NCBI GenBank assembly: GCA_938074205.1
Contig: CALJES010000011.1
Location: forward strand, 237,470-301,469
Direction of reading: 5' to 3'
Origin: an uncultured bacterium
GTDB taxonomy: Bacteria > Armatimonadota > UBA5829
DNA: 64,000 nucleotides
The position numbers were made by a program, and so were the translations under genes. The notes under the pieces are model-generated. The model saw only the letters and a program-made list of their open reading frames with translations, had not been told where the DNA came from and did not search any database. Of this stretch, positions 43,581 to 52,681 are shown in pieces; the first letter of the stretch is position 1, and every line of letters starts with the position of its first letter.

Positions 43581-44286
43581 TATCAAAATAAAGTATCCGT
43601 CCGCAGCTTTCGCAGAAGACGTATTCCTTGCACTCTCTAACTTTACGTGTAACAAAAGGAGTCAGCGAAATCTTGCACGCCTCGCATTTGCCGTCAATGA
43701 CTTTTGCAATGCCCCTACCGCCGGTTTTTTTGCGTAAGAGCTCATAACGAGAAAGCAGAGTCTTGTCGGTGACGGTGAGTGCTACTTCGGCTCTTCGAGC
43801 CACTGCCGCTGCGAGCTTTTGCTGCAGTCGAGCTTTCTCTTCAGATTCCTGCTGCAAGACTGACTCAAGCTTCGCCTCGAGGTCTTTGACTATCTCACGT
43901 GCTGCTCGAGCACGCTTTCGGGCTTCGTCGACGGTATCGTAGAGCTCCAGTGTCTTTCCGTCAAGTTGGTTTTGCTGCGACTTGAGCATTGCTATTTCTT
44001 TTTGGATCGCCGAAAGCTCCTTAGGGTTTGAAACGGTTCCGCTGTATAGTCGCTTTTCGAAGTCCGCCCGTTTCGAGTCGATTGATTTGAGTCTAAGTTC
44101 GTAGTCGGTCAATTCAGCTTCACAGGCTGCCAGGTCTTTCTCCGCGCTCTCAAGCTCACGCTTCGACTTCTCGAGTTCTTCCTGGATGGCTTTGGATCCT
44201 GAAAGAGATCTCAAACGGACGTTTATGTGGTCTATTGTTATGTCGAGGCTCTGCAGCTCGTAAAGCGCGGATAGTTGGTCTTTCAT
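43567..44286 (-). CDS. Coiled-coil C4-type zinc-ribbon protein (DUF164/COG1579)
   Basis: A 239-residue protein. Residues 1-185 form a long coiled coil rich in Glu, Lys and Leu, interrupted by the family hallmark YSGTVSNPKELSAIQKE. The C-terminal zinc ribbon has CEAC (about residue 205) and CESC (about 227). Members of this family are widespread; relatives were linked to nucleic acid binding and, in Chlamydia, to flagellar or secretion gene control, but no general role is settled. It is coupled to the RNase HI gene, a common neighbour of the family. Confidence 0.85.
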   Translation of the reverse strand: MKDQLSALYELQSLDITIDHINVRLRSLSGSKAIQEELEKSKRELESAEKDLAACEAELTDYELRLKSIDSKRADFEKRLYSGTVSNPKELSAIQKEIAMLKSQQNQLDGKTLELYDTVDEARKRARAAREIVKDLEAKLESVLQQESEEKARLQQKLAAAVARRAEVALTVTDKTLLSRYELLRKKTGGRGIAKVIDGKCEACKISLTPFVTRKVRECKEYVFCESCGRILYFDSENE

Positions 44287-44590
44287 CCGCGATCCTCCTC
44301 GTTTAATGCGGTGCCCGGCAACTTAGATTTTATCAGAGTGCATCCTGGTGTGCAAATAAGTAAGCATGCTTCTACCTGTGCAGGACCATATTCCGGCATT
44401 TGAGCAATTTTCAGCTCTTCTGTGTGCATTAAGTCTCAGGAAAGAGAAAATTGAAATCGCCAACAGAAATGCTCGATTGGAGGGCTTAAATTGAGGAAGG
44501 AGAAAACTGAAATTACATTGAAGTGGAATTAAGCCTAGCTGATGTTTTATAATCTTAGCCCGTGTGATTTATCTCTCGGGGGTAGTGAGT
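44287..44590 (+). other. Regulatory region upstream of the ligase-Liv locus
   Basis: No gene in about 300 bases. It contains a perfect TATAAT at 44548-44553 (the -35 is poor), and the direct and inverted repeats listed at 44405-44513. GGGGGT lies ahead of the ATG at 44591. Confidence 0.5.
44405..44513 (+). repeat. Direct and inverted repeats, probable regulator-binding sites
   Basis: A 20-base imperfect direct repeat (two mismatches, AGGAAAGAGAAAATTGAAAT and AGGAAGGAGAAAACTGAAAT) occurs at 44438-44457 and 44494-44513, 56 bases apart. CAATTTTC at 44405-44412 is the inverse of GAAAATTG at 44446-44453 in the first copy. Confidence 0.5.
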
Positions 44591-45907
44591 ATGTATTTTT
44601 GGAATCGCGAAGCTGAGTGCATGCGTCTCGAAGAGCTTCGAGCACTCAGGGATTGGCTTCTCGTGAAAACCGTGCGGCACGCCTACGAGAATGTGCCATG
44701 CTATAAGCGAAAGTTTGATGAGATAGGCTTGCGGCCTGAGCACATTAGAGGAGTGGCAGATCTTTCCAAGATACCGTTCACCACAAAGGACGATTTCCGA
44801 GAAAACTATCCGTTCGGCATGTTCGCAGTGCCTATGGATCAAGTGGTGCGTGTTCATGCCAGCTCAGGCACTACCGGCAAGTCCACCGTAGTAGGATACA
44901 CGAGAAACGATATAGCCGTGTGGGCAGAGCTTATGGCTAGAACGCTGGGCGCGGGCGGAACCACAAAGGGTGACGTCGTGCAGAATGCTTACGGATATGG
45001 ACTTTTTACCGGCGGTTTGGGTGCGCATTATGGCGCTGAGAAAATAGGTGCCTCGGTGATACCCATATCCGGAGGCAACACAAAGCGCCAAATCCAGGTA
45101 ATGCAGGATTTTGGAAGCACTGTCTTGTGCTGCACACCCAGTTATGCTGTGTTGCTTGGGGAGACGGCGCGCGAGATGGGGGTGGATGTGCGCAATCTTC
45201 CGCTTAGGGTTGCTTTCCTTGGTGCCGAACCATGGACTGAAAGCATGCGACGTCAGATTGAGGAATCCCTAGGTATCGACGCTCTGGACATCTATGGACT
45301 CAGCGAGGTTATAGGGCCCGGCGTTTCGTATGAGTGCATGGAAAAGGCCGGAATGCACATTAACGAGGACCACTTTATCGCTGAGATTATAGACCCTGAA
45401 ACTGGTGAGGTCCTTCCTCCAGGAAGCAAAGGGGAGCTTGTCTTCACCACTTTGACCAAGGAAGCACTTCCCCTTCTGAGATACCGTACAAGGGACTTAA
45501 CCTACCTGGAGCCCGAACCTTGTAAGTGCGGTCGCACCTTCGTTAGAATGCACAGAGTGATGGGTCGCACGGACGACATGCTGATTGTGAGGGGTGTGAA
45601 TGTATTTCCGTCTCAGATCGAAAGCGTTCTTATGGAGATTGAAGAGACTGAACCTCACTACTTGATAGTGGTCGACCGCGAAAAAGGAGCACTGGATACA
45701 CTGGAGGTTTGGGTCGAGGTATCGCCGCGGATTGTTTCCGATGAAGTGCGGTCGCTGGAGAAAATGGAGCAGAAGATTGCGTCCGAGCTTCAATCTACGT
45801 TGGGAATATCGGTCAAGGTGAAGCTTGTCGAACCCAAAACTATAGCTAGAAGCGAAGGGAAAGCCAAGAGAGTGGTGGATAGGAGGGACCTCTACAATGG
45901 GAGTTAA
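44591..45907 (+). CDS. paaK: Phenylacetate-CoA ligase family enzyme (motifs intact)
   Basis: A 438-residue AMP-forming acid-CoA ligase of the PaaK type. The A3 phosphate loop is SSGTTGKS (residues 91-98); YGLSE at 235-239 is the A5 motif with its Glu; [20 protein letters not shown] starts the C-terminal domain; SEGKAKRV near the end holds the A10 catalytic Lys. It activates aryl acetates or similar acids to CoA thioesters. The ATG at 44591 has GGGGGT upstream; a GTG nine codons earlier is rejected. It overlaps the ACT protein by 11 bases and leads the transport locus. Confidence 0.9.
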   Translation: MYFWNREAECMRLEELRALRDWLLVKTVRHAYENVPCYKRKFDEIGLRPEHIRGVADLSKIPFTTKDDFRENYPFGMFAVPMDQVVRVHASSGTTGKSTVVGYTRNDIAVWAELMARTLGAGGTTKGDVVQNAYGYGLFTGGLGAHYGAEKIGASVIPISGGNTKRQIQVMQDFGSTVLCCTPSYAVLLGETAREMGVDVRNLPLRVAFLGAEPWTESMRRQIEESLGIDALDIYGLSEVIGPGVSYECMEKAGMHINEDHFIAEIIDPETGEVLPPGSKGELVFTTLTKEALPLLRYRTRDLTYLEPEPCKCGRTFVRMHRVMGRTDDMLIVRGVNVFPSQIESVLMEIEETEPHYLIVVDREKGALDTLEVWVEVSPRIVSDEVRSLEKMEQKIASELQSTLGISVKVKLVEPKTIARSEGKAKRVVDRRDLYNGS

Positions 45908-46328
45908 ACAGCTTTCAGTATTTCTGGAAAACAAATCGGGGCGTTTGGCAGACGTCACACGTGCCCTTGCGCAAGCCAATATTAACATAAGGGCTTTATC
46001 GATCGCTGATACGATCGACTACGGCCTGCTGCGGCTCATAGTTAATGACCCGGAGCGTGCCAGGGCCGCTCTAGCGGAAGCCGGTTTTACGGTTGCCCTG
46101 ACTGAAGTGTTGGCGATCGAGGTTCCGGACAAGCCGGGCGGCCTTGCCAATATTATCGACATACTTGCCAAGGAGGCCATTAATATCGAATACATGTATG
46201 CATTTGTTGGCAGGTCCGGAGAGCACGCAATAGTAATTTTTCGCATTGAGCGGGCGGATGAGGCAGTTCAAATCCTTCGCGAGAAGGGTGTTCGCATACT
46301 AACCGGCGAAGAGCTGCAATCTCTATAA
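45897..46328 (+). CDS. Double ACT-domain protein
   Basis: A 143-residue protein made of two ACT domains: residues 1-68 ([28 protein letters not shown]) and 70-143 ([34 protein letters not shown]). ACT pairs bind amino acids or related small acids and regulate enzymes or transcription. This stand-alone form is often found next to PaaK-type ligases. The ATG overlaps the ligase end by 11 bases and has a GGAGG sequence within it (AGGAGGGACC), so it is coupled. It probably senses the ligand carried by the adjacent Liv transporter. Confidence 0.88.
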   Translation: MGVKQLSVFLENKSGRLADVTRALAQANINIRALSIADTIDYGLLRLIVNDPERARAALAEAGFTVALTEVLAIEVPDKPGGLANIIDILAKEAINIEYMYAFVGRSGEHAIVIFRIERADEAVQILREKGVRILTGEELQSL

Positions 46329-46346
46329 ATGCAAAGGAGGAAGAGC

Positions 46347-47507
46347 ATGTACAGGTTTAGGAAGAGTGTGTTGTGGCTTGTCGTTATCTGCAGTGTATTT
46401 TGTGCGGCATCGGTAGGTCTGACAGCTAAGAAGAGTGCGGAGCCTTATGTCATCGGCGCAATATTCACTGTGACTGGCGACAATGCTCCTTTGGGAGTTC
46501 CGGAACGCGAGACCATCGAAATGCTTGCCAAGCAGATCAATGCAAGGGGTGGAATCAAGGGACATCCAATCAAGATCGAGTTCTACGACGATGGCGGAAG
46601 ACCCGACCAGGCAGTTCAGGCTTGCCAGAAACTCTTGCAAAACAAATCTGTCTTGGGAATAGTCGGACCGACTCTTTCTGGGACGAGTCTTGCAATAGTC
46701 AACATGTGCAATGAGGCGAAAGTGCCATTGATGTCCTGCGCTGCGAGTATCAAGATTGTTCAACCGGTTACTCCTTATGTCTTCAAAACCGCGCAGGACG
46801 ACGCTATGGCGGTAGGTAGACTTATCGACTACTGCAAAAAACGCGGCTACAGAAAGGTCGCATTCATAAACGATTCCAATGCGTACGGCTCTAGTGGTAG
46901 GGAGCAATGGTTGAAACATGCAAAAGCCGCGGGCATCGAGACTGTGGCCGTTGAGTCATTTGCTACCGCGGATACGGACATGACGGCACAGCTCAGCAAA
47001 ATCCGTGCCGCCCAGCCGGATGCGGTCGTGTGCTGGGGAACAAACCCCGGACCAGCGATTGTCGCGAAGAATATGAGGTCGCTCGGGATGAAACAGCCGC
47101 TCTTGCAGAGCCACGGGATCGCAAACATGGAATTCATAAAGCTCGCAGGACCTGCGGCGGAAGGAATAGTCTTCCCGGCAGGCAAGCTGATAGTTGCTAA
47201 AAGCATCCCTCGCAGCGATCCGCAGCGGCCGGTTCTGTTGAAATACGCCGCTGATTTCGAAAAGACTTACAAAAAGGCCCCGAACACTTTCGGCGGACAC
47301 GCTTACGACGCCTTTATGTTGCTGGTTAAGGCGATTGAAAAGGCAGGACCAGATCGCGACAAGATTCGGGACACGCTGGAGAAAACGAGAGGCTTTGTCG
47401 GTATAACGGGTGTGTTCAACTTCTCGCCCCAAGACCACAATGGCTTGAGCAAGTCGTCTTTCGCTCTGGTCACAATCAAGAACGGTAAGTGGACACTGGT
47501 AAAATAG
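46347..47507 (+). CDS. Branched-chain/aromatic acid ABC transporter binding protein (LivJ type), copy 1
   Basis: A 386-residue periplasmic-binding protein with a signal peptide (FRKSVLWLVVICSVFCAASVG). The LivJ-like fold shows VIGAIFTVTGDNAPLGVPE, YDDGGRPDQAVQACQKLL, GIVGPTLSGTSLA, and GGHAYDAFMLLVKAIEKAG. AAAGGAGG precedes the ATG at 46347; an ATG six codons earlier (46329) is rejected. It lies 18 bases after the ACT gene. The next gene is a close paralogue. Ligand is unknown; amino acids, aromatic acids or urea-like compounds are possible in this family. Confidence 0.92.
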   Translation: MYRFRKSVLWLVVICSVFCAASVGLTAKKSAEPYVIGAIFTVTGDNAPLGVPERETIEMLAKQINARGGIKGHPIKIEFYDDGGRPDQAVQACQKLLQNKSVLGIVGPTLSGTSLAIVNMCNEAKVPLMSCAASIKIVQPVTPYVFKTAQDDAMAVGRLIDYCKKRGYRKVAFINDSNAYGSSGREQWLKHAKAAGIETVAVESFATADTDMTAQLSKIRAAQPDAVVCWGTNPGPAIVAKNMRSLGMKQPLLQSHGIANMEFIKLAGPAAEGIVFPAGKLIVAKSIPRSDPQRPVLLKYAADFEKTYKKAPNTFGGHAYDAFMLLVKAIEKAGPDRDKIRDTLEKTRGFVGITGVFNFSPQDHNGLSKSSFALVTIKNGKWTLVK

Positions 47508-47563
47508 GCTCCATTAGATTTTCGCCATGCTTGCGAGGCTTGCTGGAACGCCGGAGGTTAAGA

Positions 47564-48712
47564 ATGAGAAAGTTTACATCGTTTTTTGCGCTTGTTTTGT
47601 TGGTGTGCTTTGCAATATGTGTGGCCGCCGCCAAGACTTCGAAGCCACCAATAGTTATCGGGGCTATATTTAGCATAACAGGCGACAACGCTCCGTTGGG
47701 CGTTCCAGAACGCGACACTGCGGTTATGCTTGCCAAGCAGCTGAACGCGAAAGGTGGTATCAAGGGCAGGCCGGTGAAGCTCGAGATCTACGACGATGGC
47801 GGCAAACCAGAGCAGGCTGTACAGGCCTGCAACAAACTGCTTGCGAGAAAAGATGTGGTGGCCATCATTGGACCGACCCTCACAGGACCCAGTCTGGCGA
47901 TAGCAGGTATGTGCAATCGGGCAAAAATGCCGCTTATATCTTGCGCTGCTAGCGTTAAGATTACACAGCCGGTGCTGCCCTACGTTTTCAAGACTGCACA
48001 GACGGATTCTTTAGCAGTCGAGAGGCTTATAGACTATCTGAAGAAGCACAAGATTAGTAAGGTCGGTTTCATAAACGACAGCAACGCGTTTGGTGCGAGT
48101 GGTCGTGAACAGTGGCTTGTTGCCTCCAAAAAGGCTGGCATCGAAACTATCGCACTTGAGTCCTTTAACTCCGGCGATACGGACATGATAAGCCAGCTTA
48201 CGAAGATAAGATCTGCCAAGCCCCAAGCCATCGTTTGTTGGGGCACCAATCCCGGTCCTGCCATAGTTGCGAAGAACATGCGTGCGTTGGGAATGAAGCA
48301 GCCGCTGTTTATGAGTCACGGTGTGTCGAATCCGGAATTTATTAAGCTGGCTGGAACTGCTGCAGAGGGGGTCACATTCCCCTCAGGCAAGATCATCGTT
48401 GCCGAGGCAATACCATCTAGCGATCCACAAAAACGCGTGTTAATGCAGTACTCAGCGGATTTCAAGAAGACCTACGGGAAGCCAGCCACCCACTTTGGGG
48501 GCCATGCCTGGGATGCGTTCCAACTCGTAGTATCCGCTTTGGAAAAGGTTGGTCCTGATCGCGTCAAGATCAGAAAGGCAATCGAGGACACAAAAGGCTT
48601 CGTCGGCATAGGCGGTGTCTTCAGTTTTTCTCCTAAGGACCATGCGGGCTTGACGAAAGAGGCGTTTGTGATGGTTCAAGTCCGAAACGGCAAGTGGACA
48701 TTGGCGAAGTAG
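47564..48712 (+). CDS. Branched-chain/aromatic acid ABC transporter binding protein (LivJ type), copy 2
   Basis: A 382-residue exported binding protein, nearly colinear with copy 1: VIGAIFSITGDNAPLGVPE, YDDGGKPEQAVQACNKLL, IIGPTLTGPSLA, GGHAWDAFQLVVSALEKVG. The signal peptide is MRKFTSFFALVLLVCFAICV-like. GGAGGT precedes the ATG at 47564. The two tandem copies probably arose by duplication and may bind related ligands for one shared LivHMGF transporter. Confidence 0.92.
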   Translation: MRKFTSFFALVLLVCFAICVAAAKTSKPPIVIGAIFSITGDNAPLGVPERDTAVMLAKQLNAKGGIKGRPVKLEIYDDGGKPEQAVQACNKLLARKDVVAIIGPTLTGPSLAIAGMCNRAKMPLISCAASVKITQPVLPYVFKTAQTDSLAVERLIDYLKKHKISKVGFINDSNAFGASGREQWLVASKKAGIETIALESFNSGDTDMISQLTKIRSAKPQAIVCWGTNPGPAIVAKNMRALGMKQPLFMSHGVSNPEFIKLAGTAAEGVTFPSGKIIVAEAIPSSDPQKRVLMQYSADFKKTYGKPATHFGGHAWDAFQLVVSALEKVGPDRVKIRKAIEDTKGFVGIGGVFSFSPKDHAGLTKEAFVMVQVRNGKWTLAK

Positions 48713-48746
48713 GCCGCACCGCCAAGTTTTGTCGGTTGGGTTGTCT

Positions 48747-49643
48747 GTGGATCTATTAGCGCAAGTACCTCAACTGGTTATTTCGGGCTTTACTCGGGGC
48801 TGCATCTATGCGATTGTAGCCGTCGGGTTCAGCATTATCTACAACAGCACCCAGGTGATCAATTTCGCTCAAGGCGAATTTGTGATGATTGGCGCCGTGG
48901 TGGCTGCTGTATTGCTTTCAAAGACCAGTTTGCTAGTTGCATTTCCGACTGCAGTTGCTGCTGGGTGTCTTGCGGGTGCTGTTGTAGCCCTTTTTGTGTT
49001 GTTGCCCTTAAAGCGAGCATCAGTTGTTTCCCTGATAATTATCACCATCGGAACATCCATCATGTTTCGAGGACTTGCCCAACTGCTCTGGGGCGAGGCA
49101 GCTATTCCGGCTCCTCCGTTCACCGGTGTCGTCGTGCAGGGCTATGTTGAGGATCGGGAGTTTCATTTCTTGGGTGCTTACATAAGGGCACAGGAGCTTT
49201 GGGTGATGGGCGTAACAGCCCTGCTGGTAGTCGGTATGCACATTTTCTTCCGGCGAACAATCCTTGGTCAAGCTATGCGCGCCTGCGCTATCAATCAACT
49301 AGGTGCCAGGATCGTCGGGATCAATGTTCGCCGGATGATAATGGCTTCATTTGTTATGGCAGCAGGTTTAGGAGCGGTAGCGGGGGTTGTGGTCTCGCCT
49401 GTATTCTACGCTAAATGCAATATGGGTACTGCTCTCGGGCTGGGTGGATTCTGCGCGGCAGTTTTGGGGGGATTGGGCAACTTCGCGGGTGGTGTAGCGG
49501 CTGGGATCATCTTGGGTATTGTCGAATCCCTGACGGGCGGGCTCTTATGGAGCGACTACAAGGATGCCGTTGCTTTTGTAATTCTCCTAGTTATCCTTTT
49601 GCTCAGACCTGAAGGAGTGCTGCGAAGAAGAGCGGAGGCATAG
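48747..49643 (+). CDS. livH: LivH-type ABC transporter permease
   Basis: A 298-residue inner-membrane permease with about eight hydrophobic segments. GCIYAIVAVGFSIIYNSTQVINFAQGEFVMIGA is the LivH signature (quoted here by its ends GCIYAIVAVGFS and NFAQGEF), and GINVRRMIMASFVMAAGLGAVAG is the ATPase-contact loop. The start is uncertain: GTG at 48747 makes the length match relatives best; TTGs at 48741 and 48729 are alternatives, none with a strong ribosome site. It lies in the Liv operon before livM. Confidence 0.9.
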   Translation: MDLLAQVPQLVISGFTRGCIYAIVAVGFSIIYNSTQVINFAQGEFVMIGAVVAAVLLSKTSLLVAFPTAVAAGCLAGAVVALFVLLPLKRASVVSLIIITIGTSIMFRGLAQLLWGEAAIPAPPFTGVVVQGYVEDREFHFLGAYIRAQELWVMGVTALLVVGMHIFFRRTILGQAMRACAINQLGARIVGINVRRMIMASFVMAAGLGAVAGVVVSPVFYAKCNMGTALGLGGFCAAVLGGLGNFAGGVAAGIILGIVESLTGGLLWSDYKDAVAFVILLVILLLRPEGVLRRRAEA

Positions 49644-49648
49644 GGCAG

Positions 49649-51085
49649 TTGAAGGATTCGGAAAGGCGAGGGACCCACACCGAAAAAGCGATACCAGTTC
49701 GAAAAAAGAACTTGCAGTTATTGAACATTTTGCCGTTTGCCGTCTTCCTCGCATGCTACGCCTTCGCGCCTAGAGTGGTAAATGATGCACAGCTCACAAC
49801 GATCATCTACATCGGTATATATGCGCTTTTGGCGGTGGGGCTCAACCTGCTTATGGGATACGCGGGGCAAGTCTCGCTAGGACACGCGGCATTCTTTGGA
49901 GTAGGGGCATATACATCGGGAATCTTAACCGCCAAACCTATCGCCAATGAAGTCATCCCAGGTGTATCCGCAGGAGTCGGCGTGATTTCTGCAGTGGCAG
50001 CGCTCCTGTTGCTCACGAAGCCTTCAGGTTGGAAACTGGCAGTCGGGATTAGTCTGCTGGTGGCGCTTGGTTGGCTTCATAACTTGCCCAACTTGATACC
50101 TGTACTCTGTGCTGCCTGTGCAGTTGCGGTAATGGGGATATTTGGCCTGATGGCCAAGTTGCAATGGATGCGCACTTGCCTATCGGGTGTTGTGCTGACT
50201 CTTGTGGCGAATCTGAGCAAATGGTTTCTCAAGGGCACTTTGGAACGCGGAAGTGCTTCCCCGTGGACTGGCTTACTCGTAGGTGTTTTTCTGACGGCGG
50301 TGATTTCATACTTGATCGGTAGCCAGGTGTTGCGCCTCAAGGGACACTATTTAGCGATGGCCACGCTTGCTTTTGGAATCATTGTCGAGATTGTCTTCAG
50401 GCAGTGGACTTCTGTCACTGGCGGGTCGAGCGACGGCATATTTAACATACCTAGTATCCAGTTCTTCAGCTATATTCCCGGCTTTTTGAGGCGACTATAT
50501 GAAGCCGCAGCCGGAGGATCTGTTGATCTCAGAACCCAGTACTACTATCTGGTATGGGCATTCGTGTTTATTGCCATAGTATTGGCTGTGAACATAGTCA
50601 GGTCTCGCGTAGGCAGGGCGTTTCGTGCGGTGCACAGCAGCGAGCAGGCGGCTGCATCTCTCGGGGTCGATACGGCAAGATACAAGGTTCAAGTGTTCGT
50701 CCTCAGCGCGTGCATGGCTTCGGTAGCTGGGACCCTACATGCTCACAACGCCGGCATTGGATACATACATCCGAGTGAGTTTGGGTTTATTGTCTCTGTA
50801 GAGCTTGTAGTGATGGTCGTCCTAGGCGGAATGGCCAGCGTTTGGGGATCACTTTTCGGTGCGGCGGCTATTCAGACTCTGAAAGATAGGCTTTTGGATC
50901 TGGAAAAGACGAATCCTGAATTTTGGGGACTCAAGCTTCAAGGATTGGATCCGATAGTTTTTGGGGCAGTCCTAATAGTCGTGATGATTGTGCTGCCACA
51001 GGGGCTTGTGCGCGGGTTTTCCGACGGAGTGGCGCTATTGTGGAGAAGCGCGCGGCGATCAGGCAGACAACAGGGCGTCAATTAG
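49649..51085 (+). CDS. livM: LivM-type ABC transporter permease with an extra membrane segment
   Basis: A 478-residue permease, much longer than the usual ~320. YIGIYALLAVGLNLLMGYAGQVSLGHAAFFG-type signature spans residues 53-84, and LRLKGHYLAMATLAFG lies at 228-243. In relatives these are about 40 residues apart; here about 135, with three or four extra hydrophobic helices between 105 and 225. The loop SLGVDTARYKVQVFVLSA contacts the ATPase. The TTG at 49649 follows GGAGG. It lies five bases after livH. Confidence 0.9.
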   Translation: MKDSERRGTHTEKAIPVRKKNLQLLNILPFAVFLACYAFAPRVVNDAQLTTIIYIGIYALLAVGLNLLMGYAGQVSLGHAAFFGVGAYTSGILTAKPIANEVIPGVSAGVGVISAVAALLLLTKPSGWKLAVGISLLVALGWLHNLPNLIPVLCAACAVAVMGIFGLMAKLQWMRTCLSGVVLTLVANLSKWFLKGTLERGSASPWTGLLVGVFLTAVISYLIGSQVLRLKGHYLAMATLAFGIIVEIVFRQWTSVTGGSSDGIFNIPSIQFFSYIPGFLRRLYEAAAGGSVDLRTQYYYLVWAFVFIAIVLAVNIVRSRVGRAFRAVHSSEQAAASLGVDTARYKVQVFVLSACMASVAGTLHAHNAGIGYIHPSEFGFIVSVELVVMVVLGGMASVWGSLFGAAAIQTLKDRLLDLEKTNPEFWGLKLQGLDPIVFGAVLIVVMIVLPQGLVRGFSDGVALLWRSARRSGRQQGVN

Positions 51086-51089
51086 CGCG

Positions 51090-51860
51090 ATGAGTGATGT
51101 ATTGGTTGAGACAAGATCTGTGACTCGAAAGTTCGGCGGCCTTGTGGCTGTAGACCAAGTCGATTTCCAGGTGCGCCGTGGTCAGACTAAGGCGCTGATA
51201 GGCCCCAACGGCGCCGGCAAAACTACCCTGCTCAATCTCTTATCCGGGCTTCTACCCGCATCCTCAGGGGATATCCTAATACGCGGTCGTTCCGTTGTGA
51301 GATGCGCAGCTCACGAGATAGCCGGCCTAGGATTGGCGCGAACGTTTCAAAACGTTCAGCTCTTCGAGAATATGACAGTCAAGGAAAACGTAATGGTGGG
51401 CTGCCACCCGTGGTCGCGTCAGGGAATAGCCTCTGGGGCGCTTCGCTGGATCGGACACTGGCGAGAGGAGAAACTCATCGAGGAAGAGGCTGAGCGACAA
51501 CTTGATTTTGTGGGGCTTTCGGATTTGGCAGACTTTCCAGCCCATAGCCTGCCGTTTGGAAAGCAGCGTATGCTCGAGATTGCGAGAGCACTAGCCAGCC
51601 GACCTCAGGTTCTACTGCTGGATGAGCCGGCGTCCGGGCTTTCCACACGAGAGACAAGCGAACTAGCCAGTTTGCTGCGGCAAATTTCAGCGCGGGGCAT
51701 CACCATACTGCTCGTCGACCACGATATGCAGTTTGTTATGGATATATCGGACGAGGTTGTAGTGCTGGACCAGGGCAAAAAGATCGCGGAGGGTACGCCA
51801 GACGAGGTTCAAAGCAATCCTCGAGTGATTGCAGCATACCTGGGAGTGGAGGCTAAGTAG
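51090..51860 (+). CDS. livG: LivG-type ABC transporter ATPase
   Basis: A 256-residue ATPase. Walker A GPNGAGKTTLLNLLSG, Q-loop ARTFQNVQLFENMTVKENVMVG, Walker B VLLLDEPASGLS, and the H-loop in LLVDHDMQFV are present. The usual LSGGQ signature is changed to LPFGKQR (AHSLPFGKQRMLE), which is normal for the LivG branch. The start is the ATG at 51090, with no strong ribosome site; codons upstream lie within the livM end. Its stop overlaps the livF GTG by one base. Confidence 0.94.
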   Translation: MSDVLVETRSVTRKFGGLVAVDQVDFQVRRGQTKALIGPNGAGKTTLLNLLSGLLPASSGDILIRGRSVVRCAAHEIAGLGLARTFQNVQLFENMTVKENVMVGCHPWSRQGIASGALRWIGHWREEKLIEEEAERQLDFVGLSDLADFPAHSLPFGKQRMLEIARALASRPQVLLLDEPASGLSTRETSELASLLRQISARGITILLVDHDMQFVMDISDEVVVLDQGKKIAEGTPDEVQSNPRVIAAYLGVEAK

Positions 51861-52609
51861 TGCTTAAACTCCAAAGCGTTGTTACATACTACGGACGTGT
51901 TCTAGCGCTGAAAGGCGTATCCCTCCACGTGGACCACGGCGAAATAGTGGCAATTGTTGGTCCTAACGGGGCAGGCAAGACAACGGTACTCAACACCATA
52001 TCGGGCATCGTGACTTCTCACTCTGGGAAGATCGTATTCGATGGCGTGGACGTAACGGGTTATCCCACTGAAGCTCTCGTAGAAATGGGTCTCGTCCAGG
52101 TTCCGGAGGGCCGGCAGTTATTTGCTGAAATGACAGTTTATGAGAACTTGATGCTTGGTGCGTATCGGCGGAGTAGAGCCGCAAAGAAAAGCGAGGTTGC
52201 GGTCGATCTGGAGAGAGTCTATTCCATATTTCCGATACTGAAGGAACGAAAAACACAGCTCGCCGGAACCCTCTCCGGAGGGGAACAACAAATGCTTGCC
52301 ATAGGCCGGGCTTTGATGAGCAAGCCGAAGATGCTTTTGCTGGACGAGCCGTCTATGGGACTGGCGCCACTTGTCACGAAAAGCATCTTCAAGGTGATTT
52401 CCGATCTCAGAAAAGAAGGCACTACCGTTCTCTTGGTTGAACAGAATGCCAAAGCGGCGCTGGCGATTGCCAAGAGAGCGTACGTTATGGAGACGGGGCG
52501 GATTGTGATGGAAGGGTCGGCTTCGGAACTAGCTCGAAACCCCGAGATCCAACGGGCATATTTGGGTATGGGCTACCGACAAATAATGGAACAGCCTCGA
52601 AATGCTTGA
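51860..52609 (+). CDS. livF: LivF-type ABC transporter ATPase
   Basis: A 249-residue ATPase. VTYYGRVLALKGVSLHV opens it; Walker A GPNGAGKTTVLNTISG, VPEGRQLFAEMTVYENLMLGAY (the LivF hallmark), signature LSGGEQQMLAIGRAL, Walker B LLLDEPSMGLAP and H-loop-type LLVEQNAKAAL follow. GTG at 51860 has GGAGG upstream and shares a base with the livG stop. With LivG it energises the LivHM channel. Confidence 0.95.
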   Translation: MLKLQSVVTYYGRVLALKGVSLHVDHGEIVAIVGPNGAGKTTVLNTISGIVTSHSGKIVFDGVDVTGYPTEALVEMGLVQVPEGRQLFAEMTVYENLMLGAYRRSRAAKKSEVAVDLERVYSIFPILKERKTQLAGTLSGGEQQMLAIGRALMSKPKMLLLDEPSMGLAPLVTKSIFKVISDLRKEGTTVLLVEQNAKAALAIAKRAYVMETGRIVMEGSASELARNPEIQRAYLGMGYRQIMEQPRNA

Positions 52610-52681
52610 CGCGTGCCAAAACGTGGCCGATTCTAAATGTTTGGAATGTGTATGCCGATTAGCTGAAGGGATGAGAGTGAT

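Noticed and set aside
43567..44590. RNase P RNA near the zinc-ribbon/RNase H pair
   Set aside because: Such an RNA is sometimes found in this neighbourhood, but the 304-base gap shows none of its conserved core and is too simple in sequence.
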